Origin: Methanomethylicus sp964513415
GTDB taxonomy: Archaea > Thermoproteota > Methanomethylicia > Methanomethylicales > Methanomethylicaceae
Reading direction: 5' to 3'
Assembly: GCA_964513415.1 (NCBI GenBank)
Contig: CAZEMX010000002.1
Location: forward strand, 1 to 55,513
Length of the DNA: 55,513 nt
Within the stretch, counting starts at the first letter, position 1, and the number at the start of each line of letters is the position of its first letter. Below are positions 1 through 7,048 of this stretch, one piece after another. Position numbers and translations under genes: made by a program. A model generated the notes under the pieces. It searched no databases and was not told where the DNA came from. It saw only the letters and a program-made list of their open reading frames with translations.

Positions 1-95
1 GTTATCTGTTATATTCATCATTTTTATTTCAATTAAACATTAGTGGTGGGTCATTTTTATTAGTAAGTTAGATTTTACTTTATTGAATTGTGATA

Positions 96-137
96 TTAAG
101 CTACCGTTTCATTCAATGTCATGAAACGGTAGCTTAA
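96..137 (-). repeat. 17-bp inverted repeat spanning the helicase stop codon
   Basis: Arms 96-112 and 121-137 are perfectly complementary, with an 8-nt loop. The stop codon of the helicase gene (109-111) lies inside the left arm, so the end of the message folds into a strong stem. No T-run follows in the direction of transcription, so it looks more like an RNA-stabilising or processing stem than a classical terminator. The remaining 95 bases to the window edge are AT-rich and show no gene. Confidence 0.6.
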
Positions 138-1779
138 CTGCAGATGCAGCTTTCTTTACTGCTCGAATGTTGTTTCGTTGAGTCTGCATTTTCTCAACTA
201 CCGCTTGATATTCTCCGAAAGTCACTCCTTTGCTTACATCGTATCCCAGTTCTTTCAGCTGCTCAACTTGATAAGGCTTTGCTGGTAGGTTACTGATGAT
301 CTCGCTACAGTCTCTTTTGGTGTACTCGTTGTTGACTACATCGTATCCTTCGGATGCAAGCCAGGCTAATTGTTTTGGTGTCGCTGGCTCGAGCATCTTT
401 TCGCTTCGAATAGTGCGAACTTTTGGCAGCTTCAACAAGTTTACTACTTCTGTGTCTTTTTGCTCATGTGTAATCTTTCGATGTTGTGCAATCTTGAATA
501 ATAGCTCTTGCTTTTGTTGACGAGTCTTGAACACTTTCTCTTCAATAGGAGCGTCCTTGTCAAGTGTGAACGTATTAATCAAGTTGTGCTTTTTCGTGTT
601 ATCAGTAATGTCGAGGATTATGCACTTTTTCTTGCTACTTGCATCGATCGCTGCAATACGTTCCTCTGCAGTCGGAAAATTTACATTACATACAGGTCTT
701 GTTCCTCTTCCTACTTGCTGCAAAAAGACTGTTTTGCTCTTGGTCGGTCTCGCATTGATGACACAAGCAACAGCAGGATAATCAAAGCCGGCAGTAAGGA
801 CCATCACATTAGTCACTACTTGATATTTTCCAGACTTGAAATCGCGTATCCGCTCTTCTCTGTCAGGACAAAGCTGTGTATCTCCTACAACAAACGTAGA
901 AGGTACTCCTTCATCAGCAAAGACTTTTGCAAGATCCTGGGCATGTTGCACGTCAACGCAAAATGCAAGTGTCGGACAACCGGCAGTTCTACTTTTCCAT
1001 TCTTTTACGATCAGCTTGTTTCGCTGCGGGTTGTTGATGACTTTCCCTAAATCGCCAGAATTGAGTTCGCCACCAGTTGTTCTGACTGTATCGAGGCTTA
1101 TCTCCGTTTTAACGCGTACTCCTTCCAGTTCTACCAGGTATCCTTCTTTGATACCATACTCGATTCCATACTCGACGACAATCTCATCAAACAGGTTTCC
1201 CAAAGAAAGTCCGTCAAGTCGTTCAGGAGTAGCAGTGAGCCCTATTCTCAGCTGAGGCGTAAAGTATTCAAGCGTTTCTTGCCAGGTTTTGGCCATAGCA
1301 TAATGCGCTTCATCTACAATGATTAGATCAAAGTGATCGGGAGCAATCTTTTCGCGTCGGCGAAACAATGTTTGGATGCTTGCTACAACAAGTGGAGGCT
1401 TGATGTTGAATAAGTCTTGCTTTATGATGCCAAGCTTTTCGTGAATCCCTTCATTGTTTTGATTGGTAGGAATTGACATGAACAGCCCTTCAGTTTTGCT
1501 GCCGCGCAACAAATTGATTGCACCTTTTTCATTCAACACATCTGTCCATAAATGGTCTGTCATTTCCCCTAACACCGATGCTGCAGATTGATCAATTAGC
1601 TCTTCGGTATGAGTAAGCCACAATGTCCTTTTGAATCGTGGATTTTTTGCTAACAATCCTCCGATGTACGTTTTGCCCAGTCCGGTTGCAAGCACTATAA
1701 GCTGCTTCCGTACCCCTTTTTCAAACTTATCAAAAACCACTTTCTCGGTTTCTGATTGATATTCTCGTGGTATTCTCAT
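109..1779 (-). CDS. Superfamily II DEAD/DEAH-box helicase
   Basis: 556 residues. It is predicted to unwind or translocate on DNA using ATP during phage DNA metabolism. Helicase motifs are in order: Walker A ATGLGKT (31-37), DEAH (156-159), TATP (182-185) and motif VI QQVGRGTR (354-361). The core resembles the UvrB/type-I-restriction-like helicases of phages. After the core, two short segments of the form QxxxLxxxGYD (around 478 and 511) look like a small repeated C-terminal module. It is the last gene of the leftward early set seen here and follows the 85-residue gene by 29 bp. A host-type promoter (TACATTTG) sits only 4 nt upstream of the ATG, which supports this start and suggests an almost leaderless message. 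Exact substrate (replication, recombination or defence) cannot be told. Confidence 0.93.
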   Translation of the reverse strand: MRIPREYQSETEKVVFDKFEKGVRKQLIVLATGLGKTYIGGLLAKNPRFKRTLWLTHTEELIDQSAASVLGEMTDHLWTDVLNEKGAINLLRGSKTEGLFMSIPTNQNNEGIHEKLGIIKQDLFNIKPPLVVASIQTLFRRREKIAPDHFDLIIVDEAHYAMAKTWQETLEYFTPQLRIGLTATPERLDGLSLGNLFDEIVVEYGIEYGIKEGYLVELEGVRVKTEISLDTVRTTGGELNSGDLGKVINNPQRNKLIVKEWKSRTAGCPTLAFCVDVQHAQDLAKVFADEGVPSTFVVGDTQLCPDREERIRDFKSGKYQVVTNVMVLTAGFDYPAVACVINARPTKSKTVFLQQVGRGTRPVCNVNFPTAEERIAAIDASSKKKCIILDITDNTKKHNLINTFTLDKDAPIEEKVFKTRQQKQELLFKIAQHRKITHEQKDTEVVNLLKLPKVRTIRSEKMLEPATPKQLAWLASEGYDVVNNEYTKRDCSEIISNLPAKPYQVEQLKELGYDVSKGVTFGEYQAVVEKMQTQRNNIRAVKKAASAVKLPFHDIE

Positions 1780-1783
1780 GTGT

Positions 1784-1814
1784 CAAATGTAATTGTTGCT
1801 GGCGACAATTAAAA
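1784..1814 (-). promoter_or_regulatory. Bacteroidota-type promoter for the helicase gene
   Basis: Read leftwards, TACATTTG (1791-1784) matches the Bacteroidota -7 consensus TAnnTTTG. The -33 position 19 bp further up is TTTT, a partial match. The -7 box ends 4 nt before the ATG at 1779, so the transcript would start at or just before the start codon. The spacer contains the inverted repeat AATTGT...ACAATT (arms of 6 bp). Confidence 0.5.
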
Positions 1815-2066
1815 CAAGCCAGTCAAAGTTTTTTGGTGAGGGTCTATTGCTTTCTTTTTGACTGATTTAGGCTTGCATCGTGCAATAAATTCACCAGCCA
1901 TTTCTTTTGACAAGAAAATGCCAGTTATTCCATAGATACTTTTGGCCTCATATTCTTTTTCTGCTTTTTGTTCAATAGTCCCAATCGGTTGCTTTGTTTC
2001 AAGGTCTATCACTGTCCACTGATTTTCAGCAAAAAGTGTTGATTCAATTGCGATCATGCTTTTCAT
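1809..2066 (-). CDS. Small hypothetical protein (85 aa)
   Basis: The frame is open further upstream (to 2168), but that part overlaps the preceding gene and reads like a shadow, so I place the start at the ATG at 2066, or 2057. The protein is mixed alpha/beta in character, with TVIDLETKQPIGTIEQ in the first half and a basic KSVKKK segment near the end. No family is recognised. Its start overlaps the end of the 89-residue gene by 23 nt, which suggests translational coupling. It precedes the helicase. Confidence 0.6.
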   Translation of the reverse strand: MKSMIAIESTLFAENQWTVIDLETKQPIGTIEQKAEKEYEAKSIYGITGIFLSKEMAGEFIARCKPKSVKKKAIDPHQKTLTGLF

Positions 2067-2313
2067 CTTCGTATCGGTCTGGAATGGTTGTTTCGTGATC
2101 TTTTGCGCATGCATATTCAATCTCTTCGCTAAACTTTTCGAAAAGATCTTCATCCATTTCGCTGCCATCTTCTTGTTTGACGGACAAAATGGTTGCTTCC
2201 GGTGGTTCAGGCGGGCACTCTCTGCTTCCAGGAAAGCCCCTGTACCATTTGTATCTGATAGTGACTACTTGTCCATTCGACAATTTGTGGTCAAAAATCC
2301 TTACGTTCTTCAT
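2044..2313 (-). CDS. Small acidic hypothetical protein (89 aa)
   Basis: 89 residues, acidic in its second half, ending in a charged EDEKHDRN tail. A Pro-rich patch (CPPEPPEA) sits near residue 34. No family is recognised. The gene starts right after a stem-loop plus T-tract leader element (2314-2358) that also follows the ThiF gene stop at 2338. The conserved ATAACC-ATG context supports the chosen start. Its 3' end overlaps the next small gene. Confidence 0.65.
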   Translation of the reverse strand: MKNVRIFDHKLSNGQVVTIRYKWYRGFPGSRECPPEPPEATILSVKQEDGSEMDEDLFEKFSEEIEYACAKDHETTIPDRYEDEKHDRN

Positions 2314-2358
2314 GGTTATAATAAAGAAAAAAACGGCCTACCCCAGTAGGATAGGCCG
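2314..2358 (-). promoter_or_regulatory. Early leader element: stem-loop + T7CT3 before the 89-aa gene
   Basis: Stem CGGCCTA/TAGGCCG (2334-2340 with 2352-2358), then on the - strand a T-tract with one C, then ATAACC and the ATG at 2313. The stem overlaps the last codons of the ThiF gene. It may act as terminator of ThiF, as a promoter element for the next gene, or both. Confidence 0.6.
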
Positions 2359-3222
2359 CATTGTAAGGTCTGCCAGGTTGATGTAAGCGCCGCGGTACAT
2401 CAGATAGTTATGTCGTAGCATTTGCCACAACATCACGCATATCGTGTTTGCCATCATGCTGTTGACCATCAGATCCTGACGACCTAAAGCCTGAGCTAAA
2501 CTGCAACTCGGGCCATCTTGTTGTAAACTCTTTTTGGGATATATGTCCAACACGCTTTTTATTTCATCAAGCGTATGGTAATCAGTCTTCTTTGGTTGTT
2601 TTACTTCCCGAAGAGTCATGACTTGTACTTGCCCAAAATTGTCGCCATTGCCGGCATCAATCAGATAGTAAGCTGTCCCTGTTCCTTCTGCATTTTTTGT
2701 CACAGGGTTTCCAGTTTGATAGCTTTCTACGATTTGACGTCTTGCTTCGACTGAATCTACACAAGAAATGATGATTGAAGGGTTTTGTTCCGGAAAAACA
2801 TGCTCGTGCTTTATAGGCTCTGCAATCCAGCTTGTGCCCCACACTCTGTTTATTTTTGAGATTGCTGATACTGCTTTGTTTTTCCCGATGTCATTCTCCA
2901 GAAAAAGCTGACGACCTACATTGCTTTCAGAAACCACATCCGGATCACATGCAATCACATGGATTCCTGGTCGTTCAAGCTTTTGTAAGGCAACGTTGAT
3001 TCTGCCAAGTTCTCGTAATACCATACAACCAGTTCCACCGACTCCGATCAGTTTGATATTGATAGGGTGATGATGGTTGTACAATACTGGATGGACGTAG
3101 TGTATTTTCTCTTTATTCTGAAAAAACTGCTGACATCCATTGTTTGACAGTGACGTTTTCTTTTTCAAGGTTTTTTTGCCAAAAGGCAAAGACTTCCTCG
3201 ATTTTCTTTTCTGGGCCGACAT
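2338..3222 (-). CDS. PRTRC system ThiF-family (E1-like) protein
   Basis: 294 residues. It is an E1-like adenylating enzyme of the PRTRC cassette, expected to activate the C-terminus of a ubiquitin-like partner with ATP. Motifs seen: nucleotide-binding loop GVGGTG (60-65), acidic residue D93, NVGRQLF (101-107), and CVD (154-156). A second conserved Cys sits in PSCSLAQAL (C240), a candidate thioester residue, followed by QDLMVN. The IHYVHP...PINIKLIG entry into the fold is typical of PRTRC ThiF proteins. The first 35 residues are Lys-rich and overlap the upstream E2-like gene by 110 nt. The only ATG that includes the conserved start of the fold is 3222. Family call is firm; the reaction in phage infection is inference. 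Confidence 0.92.
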   Translation of the reverse strand: MSAQKRKSRKSLPFGKKTLKKKTSLSNNGCQQFFQNKEKIHYVHPVLYNHHHPINIKLIGVGGTGCMVLRELGRINVALQKLERPGIHVIACDPDVVSESNVGRQLFLENDIGKNKAVSAISKINRVWGTSWIAEPIKHEHVFPEQNPSIIISCVDSVEARRQIVESYQTGNPVTKNAEGTGTAYYLIDAGNGDNFGQVQVMTLREVKQPKKTDYHTLDEIKSVLDIYPKKSLQQDGPSCSLAQALGRQDLMVNSMMANTICVMLWQMLRHNYLMYRGAYINLADLTMRPILLG

Positions 3223-3904
3223 GAGGGTAATAATTTTCAGGTTCTTCTATCTCATTGGTAAACTTAGCTTTGATGAAAGCTCGTTCGTACTGTTCAATAA
3301 TATCAGCAACAGTGTTAAGGCTGCTGTGATCAGGAGATGCTGTGCCAAGGCATGCTTCATGTGATGACAACCAGTTGCCAAAAGGTGCATTATACAGCTT
3401 TGTTTTGATTGTAGGTCGACCACGTTCTAAAAATGCTGCTGCATAAATGTTTTCTTGGGAAACCCGATATATCATAGGCGGAATCCAGTACAATTGTTTC
3501 TCGTTGTAATGAACCGGGATCTTCAGTTTTTCTATTTTGGCTGGTCGATACCATATTACATCAATACCATTGTTTTCGGATACAGAAAGCACATTGTCTT
3601 CCAGCAATTCATGAGTAAGCTTCTTTTTGTTGCTTATGTCACCCAATGCAATTTTGATTCTTTCCTGGGTAGCAACAAACCATCCGTCTGGCTCATATTG
3701 TTTGCCATTAGTAGTAGAAAACCCCGACATTTCAAGTCTGCCCGAATTGTATCCTACGATGCAGAAGATCGGCTTATCAACAGAAGTGTTTTGAACTTCT
3801 TTACGATACTTGTCCGCTCTTCTGTGCAGTTCTTGAAAGAAAAACAATTTTTCAAGAAGCTTTCTGTCAAGTTCATGCTTTCTAGACTTACTATTTTTTC
3901 CCAT
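3113..3904 (-). CDS. PRTRC system protein B (prokaryotic E2 family D-like)
   Basis: 263 residues. PRTRC protein B is assigned to the prokaryotic E2-like (ubiquitin-conjugating-like) families. The diagnostic stretch is DVIWYRPA (115-122), then LYWIPPMIYR (138-147) and LYNAPFGNW...CLGTA (170-189). C185 is a candidate catalytic Cys. The N-terminal 45 residues are charged and coiled-coil-like. This gene lies between the F-position gene (151-nt overlap) and ThiF (110-nt overlap), the usual PRTRC neighbourhood. An alternative start at the Met in EMSGF (3730) would remove the upstream overlap but would also remove what looks like the first strand of the fold. I keep 3904. Confidence 0.85.
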   Translation of the reverse strand: MGKNSKSRKHELDRKLLEKLFFFQELHRRADKYRKEVQNTSVDKPIFCIVGYNSGRLEMSGFSTTNGKQYEPDGWFVATQERIKIALGDISNKKKLTHELLEDNVLSVSENNGIDVIWYRPAKIEKLKIPVHYNEKQLYWIPPMIYRVSQENIYAAAFLERGRPTIKTKLYNAPFGNWLSSHEACLGTASPDHSSLNTVADIIEQYERAFIKAKFTNEIEEPENYYPHVGPEKKIEEVFAFWQKNLEKENVTVKQWMSAVFSE

Positions 3905-4956
3905 TTTGCAGTGATTTTTCCAAACGCTTCGGCGTAAGCATAAACATCTACTTTTTCAAGCTCTGGGAATATGTACTCTGGTATTTTGTAAACTGCACTT
4001 GCGTAAACAAAATATCCAAAATGGCTCCAGTATCCTTCAACCATTTCTCCAAACCAACTTTGATACTTGTTTATATCAAAGCATGCATGATACCAACAAG
4101 TAGGCCCTTCAACATCGTAATCTATATCATGTGTCTCATGCAAAGTGTCTGGGAAACATATTCCAACCTTCGACTCAAAGAAGTTTGCTTTCTGGGTTCT
4201 CAAAAAGTATTCTGCAGTCATTTGTAACAAAGCAAAAAGCTCTTTTGCTTTACTTTCTTTACCCATTTTACTTGTGGTGTATAGATCGTAAAACTGTTCA
4301 CTTTTGTATTTGCTCCATCTGATTGCTCTTTTGCAAATGTCAAACCCAAACAACTCTTTGTTATTCAAAAGCTCAGCAGTACTGCCTGTGATTGCTTTCA
4401 AATATTCAGCATCTTGCAAATCAACCTCATCAGCCTTATCATATTTCATCATTTCATAGTTTGTATCGAAATGATCCTTTGCTTCTGTAGAAAACATTTG
4501 CTTTCCTGCAAAAAATCCTATTGCTAAAATGTCTTTTGCGAAGTAAGGAAATTCAAAAGCTGCGGCGACGAAAATATTCAAATCAAGAAAAAACAACTGG
4601 TCATGTTGTATACTCACTTTTCTGATGAGTATCGGCTCGTCTTTCTGGTTGATAGGTTTTGCTACCACAATATCAAGATCATCCATTGCACGATCATAGC
4701 AAACCATGTCAATGAATGAATTGAAATGTTCTGAAATTCGAGGGTCTGCACTTTCCATCATCTTGAATTTTGCTGCAAGATTTTTGGAGTCTGCAATAGC
4801 GTGTCTGTGATTGCTGATTATACGCGTTTCATTGGTAGCGTTAATTGTTATTCGTAAAGAAGGTAGTCGTCGGATGGGGGATATCTTTTTGATGATTTCC
4901 TTTCTATCCGAATAAATCCTACGAGTTCGTTGATTTGATGAGCTCTTAGTTGACAT
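3754..4956 (-). CDS. Unknown protein in the PRTRC protein F position
   Basis: 400 residues, located between protein C and protein B, where PRTRC cassettes usually carry another component. I cannot confirm protein F by motif. What can be seen is an Arg-rich N-terminus, a mostly helical body rich in aromatic residues, and a Cys/Trp patch GPTCWYHACFD near residue 290. The last ~50 residues share DNA with the start of protein B in another frame. It has its own leader element and a hairpin separates it from protein C, so it may be independently expressed. The leader of 39 nt after the T-tract is longer than for the other genes. Confidence 0.65.
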   Translation of the reverse strand: MSTKSSSNQRTRRIYSDRKEIIKKISPIRRLPSLRITINATNETRIISNHRHAIADSKNLAAKFKMMESADPRISEHFNSFIDMVCYDRAMDDLDIVVAKPINQKDEPILIRKVSIQHDQLFFLDLNIFVAAAFEFPYFAKDILAIGFFAGKQMFSTEAKDHFDTNYEMMKYDKADEVDLQDAEYLKAITGSTAELLNNKELFGFDICKRAIRWSKYKSEQFYDLYTTSKMGKESKAKELFALLQMTAEYFLRTQKANFFESKVGICFPDTLHETHDIDYDVEGPTCWYHACFDINKYQSWFGEMVEGYWSHFGYFVYASAVYKIPEYIFPELEKVDVYAYAEAFGKITAKWEKIVSLESMNLTESFLKNCFSFKNCTEERTSIVKKFKTLLLISRSSAS

Positions 4957-5016
4957 ACAGATGCGTTTTTTTCCATTTCGATGTCGTAAAAGAAAGGGGC
5001 GCCTTTTGAGCGCCCC
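4957..5016 (-). promoter_or_regulatory. Early leader element: stem-loop + T3CT4 before the F-position gene
   Basis: Stem GGGGCGC/GCGCCCC (4996-5002 with 5010-5016, 7 bp), then TTTCTTTT on the - strand, then a 31-nt leader to the ATG at 4956. The stem lies 7 bp after the stop of protein C and can end the E-C transcript. Confidence 0.6.
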
Positions 5017-5022
5017 TGTTTC

Positions 5023-5250
5023 TTATCCTCTTTCACCAACTTGGTGGTCGATCTGGTAGACTGATTTTCCTTCTTCATTGATTTTCGGATTGCTGATTTT
5101 TGCACTGGTGATGTGCGGATACAACAATGAATAATGGTCCCTAACCTGCTTTGGTGTCATCATCGGATCGGGATCAGAAAGAGTGACTTTTTCGCCTCGA
5201 TCATCTTCGATTTCGAAAATGCGTGGGATAATTTCCGTCTTTATTGCCAT
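5023..5250 (-). CDS. PRTRC system protein C (ubiquitin-like)
   Basis: 75 residues. PRTRC protein C is a small beta-grasp, ubiquitin-like protein. The sequence fits closely: an N-terminal IIPRIFEIED strand, LSDPDPMMTPKQVRDHYS (24-41), the LYPHITSAKI helix-strand, and a C-terminus ending in VGERG. The terminal Gly recalls the Gly tail through which ubiquitin-like proteins are activated by E1 enzymes, and PRTRC C proteins commonly end in Gly. The ATG is 11 bp after the protein E stop with no leader element, so E and C form one transcript. Conjugation to a target is inference; nothing in the sequence shows a substrate. Confidence 0.9.
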   Translation of the reverse strand: MAIKTEIIPRIFEIEDDRGEKVTLSDPDPMMTPKQVRDHYSLLYPHITSAKISNPKINEEGKSVYQIDHQVGERG

Positions 5251-5261
5251 GAGCTTGTAGA

Positions 5262-6029
5262 TTAAAAATCGTCCTCGTCGTTGTCGTTCGAAACATCGGT
5301 GTCTTCTTCTTCCGAAATCACTTGTGCTTCTTCGATTTCGTTGTCATCATCAGCGTTTGTGTTAGGCTGAATTTTGCCGGAAGATTGAGGAATCACCACT
5401 TCATCAGCCTCATCTTGGCCCAGATCTTCTTCCAGGCCTACCTTTGCTTTGTTGGTACGAATCTCGAAGATCTTGGCTTTCAGCCGTTCTTTTTCAGTGC
5501 CGGTTGCCGCTTCTGCAATTTTGGAAAGCTTGTTAATCGCTCCCAAATAGTCAAAAGCTGAATTTCTCAGATTCGTTTCGATCTCTTTGATCAGAATGTC
5601 TGCCGGCGAAGAGTCAGGCTTTGTTTCCACGGAAGCCTGGGGAGTCTCTTTCCCTTCTGTTGCGGTTTCAGCTGACGTTTTTGGCGATTCTTTTGTGCTG
5701 CCTGGTTTGCGTCCACGTTTGCCCGGAGTTGAAGTTGAAGCCGGCTTGCTGTTCTCAGGCTTTTGGTCTGTCTCTGCGGACTCCAACGACTTTTCAAAGT
5801 CTGCAGTATTGGTGACAAGCTTCCCTTTAACGCGAGCCATCGGAGCATTCATGATCTCAGGAAGCTTCTCTTCGATTTCTTCCACCGAACCAGTGGTGTT
5901 GATAGGAAGCAGCCCTTTGAGCTTGCTTGACGGAAGAATGCTTACAGTGGCTTCTCCTTCCGGCTTTTTTGTCATGGCAATGGTGATGGTATCACCGTCA
6001 GCCATCAGGTCATAGATTTCTTTCAGCAT
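5262..6029 (-). CDS. PRTRC system protein E
   Basis: 255 residues. The N-terminal ~90 residues match the PRTRC protein E pattern: DGDTITIAMTKK, then SILPSSKLKGLLPINTTGSVEEIEEKLPEI. The middle is Pro/Thr/Ser-rich and low complexity, with a basic GKRGRKPG AT-hook-like patch near residue 105. The C-terminal 50 residues are very acidic and end in NDEDDF, an SSB-like tail shared with other proteins of this phage. First gene of the PRTRC operon, preceded by a strong leader hairpin and, further up, a structured RNA with its own promoter. Function of protein E is not known. Confidence 0.88.
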   Translation of the reverse strand: MLKEIYDLMADGDTITIAMTKKPEGEATVSILPSSKLKGLLPINTTGSVEEIEEKLPEIMNAPMARVKGKLVTNTADFEKSLESAETDQKPENSKPASTSTPGKRGRKPGSTKESPKTSAETATEGKETPQASVETKPDSSPADILIKEIETNLRNSAFDYLGAINKLSKIAEAATGTEKERLKAKIFEIRTNKAKVGLEEDLGQDEADEVVIPQSSGKIQPNTNADDDNEIEEAQVISEEEDTDVSNDNDEDDF

Positions 6030-6086
6030 GATGAGATGTGTTGGGTTAAAGAAAAATTAAGGCAGTAGAACCGAAGTTCTACTGCC
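6030..6086 (-). terminator. UUCG-capped stem-loop + T5CT3: end of the upstream RNA and leader of PRTRC E
   Basis: Perfect 11-bp stem GGCAGTAGAAC/GTTCTACTGCC (6061-6071 with 6076-6086). On the transcribed strand the loop is UUCG closed by C-G, the most stable RNA tetraloop type. It is followed by TTAATTTTTCTTT and a 19-nt leader to the ATG at 6029. It reads as a textbook intrinsic terminator for the RNA started at about 6231, yet has the T5CT3 tract of the early leader elements. Confidence 0.75.
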
Positions 6087-6231
6087 TAGCAGGCAAAAAC
6101 AGGTGTCATGAAACCTGAAAAACCTGCTTTGATGTCGTCTGGTAGTCATCCCCCGTACGGGACCCGAACACATATTTCCCTCGCTTAACCGAGCTTCCCG
6201 GTCAAGCCCCCAGAATGCGTCGTCTACTGGG
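6050..6231 (-). ncRNA. Putative structured non-coding RNA or leader upstream of the PRTRC operon
   Basis: A ~180-nt transcript is predicted from a near-perfect host-type promoter (6238-6268) to the UUCG terminator (6061-6086). No open frame of note lies inside. Visible helices: GCTTGACCG with CGGTTAAGC (9 bp, one G-U); CCCAG/CTGGG at the 5' end; a nested hairpin in which GCAGG/CCTGC and CAGGT/ACCTG flank a U5/U5 internal loop (6089-6127); and the terminator stem. A CCCGTACGGG palindrome could mediate pairing between molecules. It could be a trans-acting small RNA, or a leader that controls PRTRC expression by read-through. It is not a tRNA or tmRNA that I can recognise. Confidence 0.5.
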
Positions 6232-6237
6232 CTTTTG

Positions 6238-6268
6238 CAAATGTAACAATCTTGTCGAAATTCACAAA
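6238..6268 (-). promoter_or_regulatory. Bacteroidota-type promoter, exact consensus
   Basis: On the - strand TTTG (6268-6265), a 19-bp spacer and TACATTTG (6245-6238) match the Bacteroidota primary-sigma consensus TTTG-N19-TAnnTTTG at every defined base, followed by C. Predicted start near 6231. It drives the structured RNA and possibly PRTRC E and C. Confidence 0.7.
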
Positions 6269-6269
6269 A

Positions 6270-6416
6270 TCATATTTCTTTCAGTTCTTGCACCAGCTGA
6301 TCAAGCCTTTTGTCGATCATGTTGGTTAAAGAAGAGTCCATAATTACGACTGGTGCCAGCCTGTCCGCTCGCGGCTCCCACTTTGCTTTAGACGGCAGGC
6401 TGGCTTCCAATCGCAT
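6270..6416 (-). CDS. Small hypothetical protein (48 aa)
   Basis: A 48-codon frame starting 4 bp after the stop of the 85-residue gene (TGA GAAT ATG), which suggests translational coupling. The C-terminal half (MIDKRLDQLVQELKEI) is an amphipathic helix likely to form a coiled coil. The stop codon overlaps the -33 region of the promoter at 6238-6268. No family is recognised. Confidence 0.45.
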   Translation of the reverse strand: MRLEASLPSKAKWEPRADRLAPVVIMDSSLTNMIDKRLDQLVQELKEI

Positions 6417-6420
6417 ATTC

Positions 6421-6678
6421 TCAAAAGTCACTTTCCGGATTTTTATCATCCGGCAGTTTCAGCTTAGGCAGGTCATCTCCAAGTACCACATCAGCAAAGC
6501 CGCGTGCTAAGATTTCCTTTTCCATGTATGGAAATGAAAGTTGCTGCGTAGGCTTTCTTTTTGCCAAAGGTATCCGTTCGATTTTCTTATACGCATTGAT
6601 CAGATAGGTATCATTCATCTTCTCAATGTCGTGTTGTTCGCCTTTACTGTCAATGTAATGATGCGGATACTTACTCAT
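6421..6678 (-). CDS. Small hypothetical protein (85 aa)
   Basis: 85 residues beginning MSKYPHHYID and ending in the acidic, Phe-terminated tail NPESDF. Its ATG overlaps the end of the upstream 119-residue gene by 8 nt, so the two are probably cotranslated. The SFPYMEKEILARG segment suggests a short helix. No family is recognised, and no separate promoter or leader element is visible. Confidence 0.65.
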   Translation of the reverse strand: MSKYPHHYIDSKGEQHDIEKMNDTYLINAYKKIERIPLAKRKPTQQLSFPYMEKEILARGFADVVLGDDLPKLKLPDDKNPESDF

Positions 6679-7030
6679 GATAAATGAATTGTTTCAAGCA
6701 TTGACGCGTAAGATCAACGCCGTTGTGTGGACTGTAAAGCACCGGTCTGGCTGGTTTCAGCTTTTTCCGATAATCATGATATAGATTTTTGTTGATTATG
6801 CGAAGTTCGTGAATAAATTCTTTGACTTCGCATTCCCCAACAATGCGTATCCCGATGAAGCCATCAGGCTGTTCGATAAAATGATGCCAGACTACTTTGT
6901 TTTTGTTTCGAATGCAGCTTACAAGTTTTGCTGTGCCGTATTCTCCGAGGTGCGAAGTATAGACCTTGAAGATGGAATCGGTTGGCTGAAGCACAAGAGC
7001 TTCATGACCTGGACGGATGACTGTTTTCAT
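6671..7030 (-). CDS. Hypothetical protein (119 aa)
   Basis: 119 residues. The N-terminal part (RPGHEALVLQPTDSIFKVYTSHLGEYGTAKL) is beta-rich, the C-terminal part helical and basic. No family is recognised. The start at 7030 is supported by the TTTTCTTTT tract and AGTAATC-ATG context directly upstream, which begin at the stop codon of the RadC-like gene. Confidence 0.7.
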   Translation of the reverse strand: MKTVIRPGHEALVLQPTDSIFKVYTSHLGEYGTAKLVSCIRNKNKVVWHHFIEQPDGFIGIRIVGECEVKEFIHELRIINKNLYHDYRKKLKPARPVLYSPHNGVDLTRQCLKQFIYHE

Positions 7031-7048
7031 GATTACTGAAAAGAAAAC
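7031..7048 (-). promoter_or_regulatory. Early leader element without stem: T4CT4 before the 119-aa gene
   Basis: On the - strand TTTTCTTTTCAGTAATC leads directly to the ATG at 7030. No stem-loop is present. The tract starts at the final base of the upstream stop codon. Confidence 0.5.

Noticed and set aside
891..921. Exact TTTG-N19-TACGTTTG promoter match on the - strand inside the helicase gene
   Set aside because: It lies deep in codons with no gene start nearby downstream. With many sites scanned, a chance match is likely; kept only as a note.
6130..6240. Possible tRNA or tmRNA on the - strand (TGTGTTCGGGTCCC resembles a T-loop)
   Set aside because: T-stem has a mismatch, no acceptor stem pairs and no anticodon arm exists. 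Better explained as part of the structured RNA.
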